From contig JAWKTN010000009.1 in the NCBI GenBank assembly GCA_041399065.1, positions 372,001 through 436,000 on the forward strand: DNA of 64,000 nt. Reading direction: 5' to 3'. Origin of the DNA: JAGQPD01 sp020426865 (GTDB taxonomy: Bacteria > Planctomycetota > Planctomycetia > Pirellulales > Pirellulaceae). Shown piece by piece: positions 1 through 7,874 of this stretch (within the stretch, counting starts at the first letter, position 1; the number at the start of each line of letters is the position of its first letter). The position numbers and the translations under genes were made by a program. The notes beneath the pieces are model-generated. The model was not told the origin of the DNA, made no database searches, and saw nothing but the letters and a program-made list of their open reading frames with translations.

Positions 1-3000
1 TACCACGCCCAAAAATGCCTTCGTAATTCAGCGGATAATTCAACAAGGGGAAAAAGGTCCCATTGTCCCACATTTGTGACGGAGCATTCACGCTCGTCGG
101 CGTCGACAGCGATTCATTGCCGCTGAAGGAAATGCCGAGCGAACCAGCGGCTGCTCCTGGGCGATCGCTGACGTTAACATAGGATGCAGCTCCATTGACA
201 TTCAAGTCCACAAACGCGCCCGTCGGACCCTGGCTATCGAGCGTTTTACCTGGCGCGACATTTCCCGCACCGGAACCGGCGACGATACCGCTGCTCGCGC
301 CCTCATCGGCGTCATCACCGAAGAGATACAGTCGCTCGTTCGTCGTTGCTGCCAAGCTGACCGTCGCGACGAAGGTAGTCATTGCGACAGCAACGGTGGC
401 AGCGGATGTTAATCGTCGTCGTTCGGAAATACAACCGCGACGAGAGTTGGATAGGGCGGTCATGTCCTTACTCCTACGTACACTTTTCCCACGGAGCAAT
501 CCGCAGATCAAGACAACTCCCCAACCAATCACGGTGCCTGCGGCTGGTTCGGGAACGGAAGCGATGGACGTGGCGGCAGCGGTATTGCCGAAATTGTCTT
601 TCCATACGGTGTAATCCGCGGCGTCGATCGTGCCGTTACCGTTTCCGTCAGCATCCAGATTCGATGTGGAACCAAAGTTATCTTTCCAGATCGTGTAGTC
701 CGCGGCGTCAACGACACCGTTCTTGTTGTAGTCACCATCGAGGATGCCGCCAGCGATACAACCTGCGCAATACTCGATGGGCCCGTTGATGATCGAACCA
801 TCGGTAAGGCGATAGCTGAACAGCAGATCTTGGAGGTTCTTTGTCTGATCGTAGGCTGTCCCGAGGCCAATTTTTGTGGCGGAACTTAGCGCCGAGCTAC
901 CGGTGAGAAACGCTTCACCGAGGAATTCGGCTCGAGGTGTCCCCAATTCTTCCCAGCCGTTGCCCGTGCCGCTGGCACCAGTTCCTTCGTAGTCCTGATC
1001 CTGAAGACTATTCCAACCTGTCGGCCGCAGTGAACCGCCCTGGCTGAGGATTTCGTATTGATCCACATCCAACACGGTGCTGGTATTATTGACCAGTTCA
1101 ACACCGCCCGTTGTCGTATCGACTCGCAAACCCAATCGGACGACTTCGAAGTTATCGACGCCGTTATCGCGGATATTCGCAATTTCGGCCGGCGTTAAAA
1201 CGCCTTGGAAGACGGCAACATCATCGATCGAGCCGTTGAAATAGAAATTCAGACCGTCATCTTGACCGGAACCGATGTGCAGATTTTCGCTTTCGACGGT
1301 GCCGTTGACGCTGTATCCCTGGGTTGTCACCTGTCCCGCCAGGACACCGTTAACGTAATACGATTTAGTGCCGCTTACACGATCAAACGACGCAGCCAAG
1401 TGTGTCCACGTATTTGTTACAGAAGCTCCACCTCCGAGCACTGCCCAACCAGGATCCCCATCCCCCGTCCAGAATTGCCAGTTGCCGTTGGGATCGTTGT
1501 AGAGAATATACCCATGCGTGCTGACGCCTCCTTGGAAATCATCGCGACTGGTGATGGGCGAGTTATAACCACTGGTGGCAGTAGGGTTGGCCCACACGGA
1601 AACCGTAAAGCTGTCGGGATTCAGCGCGGATGAGAATGGAACCTCAATCGAGCTTGTCGTGCCATTGAAATTGGCCGACAGTCCCGTGTTGCCGTTGGCG
1701 CCGGGGCCACCGAAGGCAACATCGAGAGGTATTCCGTTGTGTCCGCCAACGACATCATTCGCGTTGGCATCCAACGGCCAATGGGCGACCAGCGACGGGG
1801 TTTGCGCATGGACGACATCGGTTGCGGCAAATAGCATGATGGTCGCGATCACCGCGGGACCAAGCCGTGTCGGCCGCCGAAGCGAGCGTACCAGTACGAT
1901 GGGCAGACCCAGCAGGCACATTGTGAGTGCCGAGGATGGTTCTGGAACGGACGAGAGCATGGCCTGAAACGCTCCCGCGCCATTGGCAGCATCGTAAATA
2001 TTCTTGAATTCAGCAAAATCAGCCGCGTTGTTAATGCCGTCTCCATTGAGATCGCCGTGCAAATATGCTTCCACCTGCGATTGGCCCGTGAGATCTTCGC
2101 GATAGCCCGCACGATAGATTTGCCAATCGAGCGAATTGATCGAACCGTTGCCATCGAAATCACCACTGGCAACTTCGTCACCGGTGAAAAGGACTGGTAT
2201 TTCGACTCGCGAACCGTCGTCCAAAAGCAACTCAAAGGTCACATCTTCAAACGGAGTCCGATGCCAGACGCTTCCCAGTGAGATCGACTGGCCAACGCTG
2301 AGGGTACCACCATTGCCACCCGCAAGTTCCGCCTCTGCTAACAACGTGTCACTGGTCGGGCTGGAGAGGACTGTCCATGCATCGTCGCTGTCAACCGATC
2401 CGTTGCCACCGTTGGCGGGAGCATCGTAGTGTCCAGCGATCGTGGTGTATTGCGACTTGTCAAAGCCACCGACATTTGATCGGGCAGAATAGCCAAGAAT
2501 CTGTCTCACCGTTGGAGTGTTGTTGGCAATTACCATAGCGCCCGTATTGCGGTCGATCTGGACGACTAGCGTCGCACTGAGTTCGTCGGAAGCAAAACGA
2601 ATCTCGCCCAACCCAACGCGATCGCCGCCGCCGGTGATCCCAAAGCCGTCGGGGTCGTTAAAGTGATTGTCCGTAATGATCATCTCCACGTATCGATAGG
2701 ACTGGCCGCCACCCGCCGCAAACGGCTGGGCACCGTTAATCGCACCCGTTCCCACCACCGGTTTCATGATCAATTCCGTAACAGGACCGGCGAAGCTCGC
2801 CGCACCCTGCGAGTCGGTATTAAAACGTAACTCGATATTGCGAGCATGATTGCCCACACTGGTATTGTTACCGCCATTGTTCTGGTACTGCCAAAGCAAC
2901 ACGGAATTGACGATCGTGTCGCCGCCGCCGGTGAGGTCAAACACGGCAGATACCGGTCCGTTGGTTCCGAAGTAGTCGCCGGCAGTAGAAACGCTTACAT

Positions 3001-3250
3001 ACGATTCGGCAAAGCCGCCACCATATGCGTGTGTTGCGCCCAACGCGGTTGTAAAATCGCTGCCCGTGGGCAATGCCACCGAAAGTCCTTGGCCGTTAAC
3101 CATTGCGTTCTCGTCATCACCAATACCGACATCGGTGTTGAGGTTCGACGAAAAAATCGTGGGTTGCACGACTGCCGCGTGTACCGGTGTTGCGCTAACA
3201 AGTGTCACAGTAACGAACGCTAACACAAGAAAATGGCTAGAGCGTGACAT
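1..3250 (-). CDS. Concatenated PEP-CTERM surface protein (three precursor units in one frame), 3' end outside window
   Basis: Starting at ATG 3250 the frame stays open to position 1 (at least 1083 codons). Unit 1 (residues about 1-471) has a signal peptide ending near PVHA, a beta-rich domain shared with the neighbour at 3452-4216, a dockerin-like segment (SGDFDGNGSINSLDWQ) and a PEP-CTERM tail (PEP at 436-438, hydrophobic stretch, RRPTR). Unit 2 starts in frame at Met472 (MLFAATDVVHAQ), with a LamG-like domain, two dockerin-like repeats (GVVDAADYTIWKDNFG, GTIDAADYTVWKDNFG) and a second PEP-CTERM tail (PEP at 900-902, RRSKD). Unit 3 starts at Met930 with a basic, hydrophobic leader (SAATVAVAMTTFVATVSLAA) and runs off the edge. 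Codon phase was checked at 3250, 1837 and 463 and is identical. Known: PEP-CTERM tails are processed by exosortase. Inferred: extracellular or cell-surface protein. No clear Shine-Dalgarno site precedes 3250. Confidence 0.75.
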   Translation of the reverse strand, partial: MSRSSHFLVLAFVTVTLVSATPVHAAVVQPTIFSSNLNTDVGIGDDENAMVNGQGLSVALPTGSDFTTALGATHAYGGGFAESYVSVSTAGDYFGTNGPVSAVFDLTGGGDTIVNSVLLWQYQNNGGNNTSVGNHARNIELRFNTDSQGAASFAGPVTELIMKPVVGTGAINGAQPFAAGGGQSYRYVEMIITDNHFNDPDGFGITGGGDRVGLGEIRFASDELSATLVVQIDRNTGAMVIANNTPTVRQILGYSARSNVGGFDKSQYTTIAGHYDAPANGGNGSVDSDDAWTVLSSPTSDTLLAEAELAGGNGGTLSVGQSISLGSVWHRTPFEDVTFELLLDDGSRVEIPVLFTGDEVASGDFDGNGSINSLDWQIYRAGYREDLTGQSQVEAYLHGDLNGDGINNAADFAEFKNIYDAANGAGAFQAMLSSVPEPSSALTMCLLGLPIVLVRSLRRPTRLGPAVIATIMLFAATDVVHAQTPSLVAHWPLDANANDVVGGHNGIPLDVAFGGPGANGNTGLSANFNGTTSSIEVPFSSALNPDSFTVSVWANPTATSGYNSPITSRDDFQGGVSTHGYILYNDPNGNWQFWTGDGDPGWAVLGGGASVTNTWTHLAASFDRVSGTKSYYVNGVLAGQVTTQGYSVNGTVESENLHIGSGQDDGLNFYFNGSIDDVAVFQGVLTPAEIANIRDNGVDNFEVVRLGLRVDTTTGGVELVNNTSTVLDVDQYEILSQGGSLRPTGWNSLQDQDYEGTGASGTGNGWEELGTPRAEFLGEAFLTGSSALSSATKIGLGTAYDQTKNLQDLLFSYRLTDGSIINGPIEYCAGCIAGGILDGDYNKNGVVDAADYTIWKDNFGSTSNLDADGNGNGTIDAADYTVWKDNFGNTAAATSIASVPEPAAGTVIGWGVVLICGLLRGKSVRRSKDMTALSNSRRGCISERRRLTSAATVAVAMTTFVATVSLAATTNERLYLFGDDADEGASSGIVAGSGAGNVAPGKTLDSQGPTGAFVDLNVNGAASYVNVSDRPGAAAGSLGISFSGNESLSTPTSVNAPSQMWDNGTFFPLLNYPLNYEGIFGRG

Positions 3251-3451
3251 GGCGGGAATCCTAGTGGGAGGGAAGCGATGGTCGTAAACCAAACCGAAAA
3301 CTCGATTCGTCAAACCCCAGGAGAACAATCGCTTATTAGGGGTTTGACTTTTATAAATCGACACATATCCGTCGCGGCGGGCTGGTGAGCCACTATCTTG
3401 TCGGGCAACCGCTTTGTGACCTGGTGCTCCATGCAAATTGGCATTATCCGA

Positions 3452-4216
3452 TTAACGCCGCTTGCGGATGGCCAGTATTGCCAGCGACGCCAAGTACACC
3501 AAAAACACGCTCGCCGGTTCGGGGACTGCTTCACGAGCGAAACGGATTTCGCCAACGCCGATTCGGTCGCCACCGCCAGTCACATCCGGTGATTCGAAGT
3601 GATTGTCAGTAATCGTCATCTGAACGTAGCGGTAGGAATTGCCACCTCCCACGGCGAACGCTTGCGCACCGTTGGGGACCGTTCCGGTATTGCCGGGATC
3701 AAGGACCGGCGCCATTTCGATCGTCGTCACCGCGCCGCCAAAGGAGGCGGAACCCTCGGCGTCGGTGTTGAATTGCAGTTCAATCGTCTTGGCGTGGTTG
3801 CCTACGTTGGTTCCGTTGCCACCGTTGTTCTCGTACTGCCAAAGAATGACCGACCCCACCTCGACGTCAGCACCCAAGTCCAAGACAGCCGAAACGGGCC
3901 CGTTCGCCGCGAAATAATCCGGCGGAGCTCCCACGGAGACATAGGAGTCTATGAAGGAACCGCCGAACGCATGCGTCGTTGCCATCGCTGCCGCAACCGT
4001 CGAACCTGTCGGCAGCGTGTCTCCAATCAGGCCATTTCCATTGACCATATTCACTTCGTTGGCACCAATGCCGGTGTCCGTGTTCAGATTCGCCGTCACG
4101 ATCGTCGGTTGGTATATCTGGCCGGTCGCTTGAGGTGCAATCGAGACTACCGCCATGGGTAATGCTATCAAAGCGAAAGCCGACGGCCCTCGCCAACTTC
4201 GGACAATACTCATCAT
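3452..4216 (-). CDS. Single-domain PEP-CTERM exported protein
   Basis: 254 residues. An N-terminal signal peptide (hydrophobic AFALIALPMAVVSIAP, then ATGQ) leads into one beta-rich domain of about 200 residues and a textbook PEP-CTERM end: VPEP near residue 232, a hydrophobic helix, and a final RKRR. The domain is clearly homologous to unit 1 of the concatenated protein downstream: shared stretches include NLNTD, GPVSAV, WQYENNGGN/WQYQNNGGN, SYRYV, ITDNHF and GGGDR. This copy has no dockerin segment and ends with a stop right after the basic cluster, so it shows the normal form of such a unit. About 200 bp separate it from the next start. The ligand or function of the domain is not recognised. 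Likely exported and exosortase-processed. Confidence 0.8.
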   Translation of the reverse strand: MMSIVRSWRGPSAFALIALPMAVVSIAPQATGQIYQPTIVTANLNTDTGIGANEVNMVNGNGLIGDTLPTGSTVAAAMATTHAFGGSFIDSYVSVGAPPDYFAANGPVSAVLDLGADVEVGSVILWQYENNGGNGTNVGNHAKTIELQFNTDAEGSASFGGAVTTIEMAPVLDPGNTGTVPNGAQAFAVGGGNSYRYVQMTITDNHFESPDVTGGGDRIGVGEIRFAREAVPEPASVFLVYLASLAILAIRKRR

Positions 4217-4569
4217 TAGTCGCTCCTGTCAAAGCCCATCAATGTCATCAAGCAAAAATAAAAACGTCAGGTCTGTGAAACGACTACATGATATCTTCGC
4301 GATCGATCCGGATCCATAGTCGGCGGCGCGCTAAAAAAAATAGTTTGGGGGCCTTTTTTCTGACGCGATCGAGAGCGGCAATCGTAGTGCCGATCGAGGC
4401 ACACTACGACGGTGCAATGGTGCCCCCGTACGGTACCGCGTTGTGCGGAATTGGCACAGTCGCGAGCCATGGCGGGGCAGCCCACCGCAGTATTAGTTGA
4501 CGCAAGCTCATTGGCTTGGGACAATCCATTCGAGTTCTTCTGCCGTTCCCAAGAAATATAAGTATACAT
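4217..4569. promoter_or_regulatory. Divergent intergenic region (353 bp)
   Basis: Separates the minus-strand PEP-CTERM gene (start 4216) from the plus-strand dehydrogenase-like gene (start taken at 4570). It holds an A-run (4333-4342) and an AT-rich stretch with the near-palindrome ATACATATGTATAG immediately before 4570. It probably carries promoters for both directions, but no convincing -35/-10 pair was identified and no gene is seen. Confidence 0.35.
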
Positions 4570-6405
4570 ATGTATAGTATTTGCCGGTGGGTCGAGGTAT
4601 TGCGTCGCGATTTGTCGTGCCGCGTCGGTGTGACAATCGTGTGGCGCGCGGTATGGGCGACATCCGTGGCGACGTGGATGTTGGGATCGCCGCCGCCCAC
4701 GATAGCTCAGGTTCAGGTTGGTGCGGGGAACCTGGTGGTTCGCTTGCAGGAATTTGCCTCGGGATTGGGAGGAGCCGTGCACATATCGCCGACCGATGTT
4801 GTGCCCTTGGGAGACGGGAGCGGTCGGATGGCAGTCTCGACGATCAACGGCGTGGTTCGGCTGCTGGATAACAGTGGCAGTTTTTTGGATACGGTGGCTG
4901 CTCCATATCTGGACGCACGGAGCGAGCCGGATCGTTTCATTCCGGGCAATTTTCCCTTCGGAATGACGGGCATAGCTTTTCACCCCGATTTTGCCGATCC
5001 CTCAGCTGCTGGATACGGCAGGTTGTACACGATTATCACCGAGCGGCACCAAGATGCGGGCAACCCGAACCTGCCGGATCTGTTTGACGGACTGCCAACA
5101 TCCGGTGGCGCTCATCAAGACGTATTGGTGGAATGGTCGACCACGGATCCAGTGGCCGACAATCCCGCGTGGACTCGGCGGACGGTATTACGGATGGAAC
5201 AACCGCATGAAAACCACAACGTCACTGATCTGGCGTTTGGTCCGGATGGCCTGTTGTATTTGGCCTCGGGGGACGGCGGTAACCCGGGGCGGTTCACGGC
5301 ACCGCAGGATGTTACCACGTATATCGGAAAGATGTTGCGCATTGATCCGCTCAGTCCAGTGGCGACTGGTACACGATCGACCGGCGGTAGTTTCATCAAC
5401 AGTGGCAACGGCCAGTATCGGATCCCGACAACGAATCCAGGGGTGGGAATCCCGATTGAAGTGGAAGAAGTCTACGCGTACGGCTTACGAAGCCCCTATC
5501 GGTTTAATTTCGACCGCCAAACGGGGGCACTTCTTTTGGGTGACGTCGGTGAAGGAACGCGCGAAGAGGTCAGTATCATCCAATTGGATGGCAATTACGG
5601 TTGGGGGAGGTTTGAGGGGACATTTGAGCGAGATCCGAGTATCGTGTTGGCCGATGGTACGACGCACACACCGCCGATTTTTGAGTATGGTCGCAGTGAT
5701 GGCGAGACGGTGGTGGGAGGGTTTATCTATCGTGGTGCGGCGATACCCGAGCTGCAGGGGAAGTACGTGTTTGCCGACTTTGGCCGCCAGGTTGCCGCGG
5801 GGCAGGTTCCCACACCCGCACGTCTCTTCTATGGCGATATGCAGACTGGGGAGATTTTTGAATTCAACATCGATCGCTTGGGTGAACCGTTGGTGGAAGT
5901 CAACGGTGCTCAGGTGGTCAGCCGTCAGTTCCTATTAAGCATCGGCGAGGATGACTCGGGCGAGTTATATTTAGTGGTGGGCGACGATCCACAGTTTCCG
6001 CGAGCGCTCGAGCCGGATGGGCGGATTTTGCGCATTCTCGCGGGGTCGGATTTGGTCTTTGGGGACCTCAACGACGACGAAATGGTTGACATGCTGGACT
6101 GGCAGAACGTTCTTGAGGGGTTGAACGCCGACCTTTCGGGACTAACGTTGGAAGAGTCGTATCGCTTAGGCGACTTGAATGGCGATCACAGGACGAATTA
6201 CGACGACATAAAGCTCTTCCGGACGGCTTGGTTCGACGCCAATGGGGCGTCGTTCGCTGTGCCTGAGCCAACGTTGGGACTCATGGCATGGGCAACATTG
6301 TATGTTCTTGCAGGCAAGGGGCGGCGGTTAGTTTACTCGAACGTCGAAGGGGATATACGCCATGACACGAATCGTTCATGCGTTTTTGATGGTCCAGAAG
6401 AGTAG
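4570..6405 (+). CDS. PQQ-type sugar/sorbosone dehydrogenase-like beta-propeller with dockerin segment and PEP-CTERM tail
   Basis: 611 residues from ATG 4570; an in-frame TTG at 4516 is possible but gives a longer, poorer leader. A signal peptide (ending near PPPTIAQ) precedes a glucose/sorbosone dehydrogenase-type propeller recognisable from HISPTDVVPLGDGSGR, GMTGIAFHPDF, ENHNVTDLAFGPDGLLYLA, GDGGNPG, EVYAYGLRSPYRFNFD, LLLGDVGEGTREEV and NYGWGRFEG. Family members oxidise sugars with PQQ or act as propeller scaffolds; the substrate is unknown here. A dockerin-like segment (about 496-545, FGDLNDDEMVDMLDWQNV) and a PEP-CTERM (VPEP near 565, hydrophobic stretch, GKGRR) follow. Unusually, about 24 polar residues continue past the basic cluster, and the end overlaps the next gene by 44 bp, which suggests coupling. 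Confidence 0.85.
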   Translation: MYSICRWVEVLRRDLSCRVGVTIVWRAVWATSVATWMLGSPPPTIAQVQVGAGNLVVRLQEFASGLGGAVHISPTDVVPLGDGSGRMAVSTINGVVRLLDNSGSFLDTVAAPYLDARSEPDRFIPGNFPFGMTGIAFHPDFADPSAAGYGRLYTIITERHQDAGNPNLPDLFDGLPTSGGAHQDVLVEWSTTDPVADNPAWTRRTVLRMEQPHENHNVTDLAFGPDGLLYLASGDGGNPGRFTAPQDVTTYIGKMLRIDPLSPVATGTRSTGGSFINSGNGQYRIPTTNPGVGIPIEVEEVYAYGLRSPYRFNFDRQTGALLLGDVGEGTREEVSIIQLDGNYGWGRFEGTFERDPSIVLADGTTHTPPIFEYGRSDGETVVGGFIYRGAAIPELQGKYVFADFGRQVAAGQVPTPARLFYGDMQTGEIFEFNIDRLGEPLVEVNGAQVVSRQFLLSIGEDDSGELYLVVGDDPQFPRALEPDGRILRILAGSDLVFGDLNDDEMVDMLDWQNVLEGLNADLSGLTLEESYRLGDLNGDHRTNYDDIKLFRTAWFDANGASFAVPEPTLGLMAWATLYVLAGKGRRLVYSNVEGDIRHDTNRSCVFDGPEE

Positions 6406-7492
6406 AATACCGGCCTCGGTAAGCGACATATATGCCTTGCGTCTGCCGGGCAATAACCGCCGCGCATTCACGCTGGTGGAATTGCTGGTTGTGATCGCTA
6501 TCATTGGCATGCTAGTGGCTTTATTGCTACCGGCGGTGAACGCGGCTCGCGAAGCAGCTCGACGCACTCAGTGTATGAACAACATTCGCCAACTGATCTT
6601 GGCCGTGCACAACCACGAAAGTGCCAAGGGTGTGATGCCAGGTGGTTCGCTGGGGACATTTACCGTTACCGCGCCGTATTATTCCCCGCATGCCCAGTTG
6701 TTGCCATATTTCGAGGAAGCAATTCTGCACGACTCAATCCGATTCGAAGAATCCCCTTGGTCGAATCACAATTACGCCCTCGCGCGCAACCAACCATCGG
6801 CACTATTGTGTCCCAGCGACCCGCAGCAGGGACTGACGAGCGACATGGGTTGGACCAACTATCACGGCAATGCCGGCTCGTGGGTATACATCAATCGGGA
6901 ATGGGACGGGGTGTTTGGACCTCCGGGAGACTTGCCTAGCCCTGGTAACACAAGCATCGCGGAAGGGCTACCGGCATTAAAATTCAGCAAGATCAAGGAC
7001 GGCCTCAGTAAGACGGCGTGCTTTGCGGAAGTAACCAATGGCTATGGCGAGGATCAGACTGGGAGCTTCAAGGATCCCAAAGTCGATTGCTTTGAATTCC
7101 GGCAAACGTTGCCGCGGGATATCGTTGCAGCGCGAAACGCCATGTTGTCCGCCAGCTGGGAAACGGCACCGGTACCCTGGAGCGGGACATGGCGGTGGCG
7201 TGGATATCCGTGGCATGAAGGGACGGTCTGGCGAAATTGGTACAATCACGCCTTGCCACCGGGTTCCGTCTGCTGGCGACCGTCAACCGGGATAACCGGG
7301 GGCGAAAATGCCATGTGGTGGAATATCGTTTCACCCGCGTCCAGCCATCATTCCGGTGGCGTCGTCAACGTGGCAATGTGCGACGGTAGCCTGAGTACGG
7401 TTACCAACGATATCGATCCCGATGTTTGGGTCAACACGGGGACTCGCAATGGTTGGCCCGCCATGCTCACCAGTGGCGGAACGACGCGATAA
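6362..7492 (+). CDS. DUF1559 family pilin-like protein (planctomycete H-X9-DG protein)
   Basis: 376 residues. A basic leader of about 34 residues is followed by the type IV prepilin methylation motif AFTLVELLVVIAIIGMLVAL, then AAREAARRTQCMNNIRQL, the usual DUF1559 entry. The C-terminus carries the histidine/DG signature of the family (SSHHSGGVVNVAMCDGSLST). Such proteins occur in large numbers in planctomycetes and are presumed to be processed by prepilin peptidase; their role is unproven. ATG 6362 is favoured because AAGGGG lies about nine bases upstream, although it overlaps the preceding gene by 44 bp; ATG 6389 is an alternative. The small lipoprotein gene that follows is a recurrent partner. 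Confidence 0.9.
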   Translation: MTRIVHAFLMVQKSRIPASVSDIYALRLPGNNRRAFTLVELLVVIAIIGMLVALLLPAVNAAREAARRTQCMNNIRQLILAVHNHESAKGVMPGGSLGTFTVTAPYYSPHAQLLPYFEEAILHDSIRFEESPWSNHNYALARNQPSALLCPSDPQQGLTSDMGWTNYHGNAGSWVYINREWDGVFGPPGDLPSPGNTSIAEGLPALKFSKIKDGLSKTACFAEVTNGYGEDQTGSFKDPKVDCFEFRQTLPRDIVAARNAMLSASWETAPVPWSGTWRWRGYPWHEGTVWRNWYNHALPPGSVCWRPSTGITGGENAMWWNIVSPASSHHSGGVVNVAMCDGSLSTVTNDIDPDVWVNTGTRNGWPAMLTSGGTTR

Positions 7493-7545
7493 CACGCCCA
7501 CGTTTCCACATCAATGTTTGCAGACGTTTTCGAGACATAAAAGCC

Positions 7546-7752
7546 ATGCACTTCACGACATTCATTACATCTTCTTGGCGACGCTTGGCCGTCGTAGCGT
7601 GTGCCGTTTGCCTGTTGCTGTCTGCGACGGGCTGCCAAAAGAAGGTGGAAAAAACCCAGGATCCGGCGGAAGTCGAACAGATGCGTCTGGAACACCAGCG
7701 GACGATGCAACGTGAAATGGAAGGTTCGCCCTATGCTAACAAGCAGCGGTAA
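7546..7752 (+). CDS. Small lipoprotein downstream of DUF1559 gene
   Basis: 68 residues from ATG 7546. The signal peptide RRLAVVACAVCLLLSATGC ends in a lipobox (SATGC), so the mature part is a short charged peptide of about 45 residues (QKKVEKTQDPAEVEQMRLEH...). It is predicted to be lipid-anchored. It lies 53 bp after the DUF1559 gene on the same strand, an arrangement frequently seen in planctomycetes. The in-frame extension back to 7426 has no signal-peptide character and overlaps the previous gene, so the shorter start was chosen. The function is unknown. Confidence 0.75.
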   Translation: MHFTTFITSSWRRLAVVACAVCLLLSATGCQKKVEKTQDPAEVEQMRLEHQRTMQREMEGSPYANKQR

Positions 7753-7785
7753 GTCGCAAGTCTCCCGATAGGTCCGCCGGGGCGA

Positions 7786-7811
7786 GCCGGGTGGACAGGC
7801 CGGGTGGACAG
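7786..7811. repeat. Two tandem copies of a 13-bp repeat
   Basis: The 13-mer GCCGGGTGGACAG occurs twice back to back (7786-7798, 7799-7811), just after the small lipoprotein gene. CCGCCGG at 7774-7780 can pair with CCGGCGG at 7813-7819 around it, giving a possible GC-rich hairpin. A transcription-end role is conceivable, but there is no T-run. Confidence 0.5.
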
Positions 7812-7821
7812 GCCGGCGGGT

Positions 7822-7838
7822 CTATTATCAAATAATAG
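7822..7838. promoter_or_regulatory. AT-rich dyad upstream of potassium transporter gene
   Basis: CTATTAT-CAA-ATAATAG is a perfect 7-bp inverted repeat with a 3-base centre, flanked by GG and CC that can extend it with one mismatch. It lies 36 bp before the trkH-type start. It could be an operator or promoter element, or a weak hairpin; the sequence alone does not decide. Confidence 0.4.
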
Positions 7839-7874
7839 GCCAGTTCGTTTCGTGGCCGCAAGTAACCTACAAGC

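Noticed and set aside
195..789. Plus-strand frames at 195-614 and 382-789 opposite the concatemer
   Set aside because: Antisense shadows; the minus strand has continuous PEP-CTERM and dockerin-like coding sequence.
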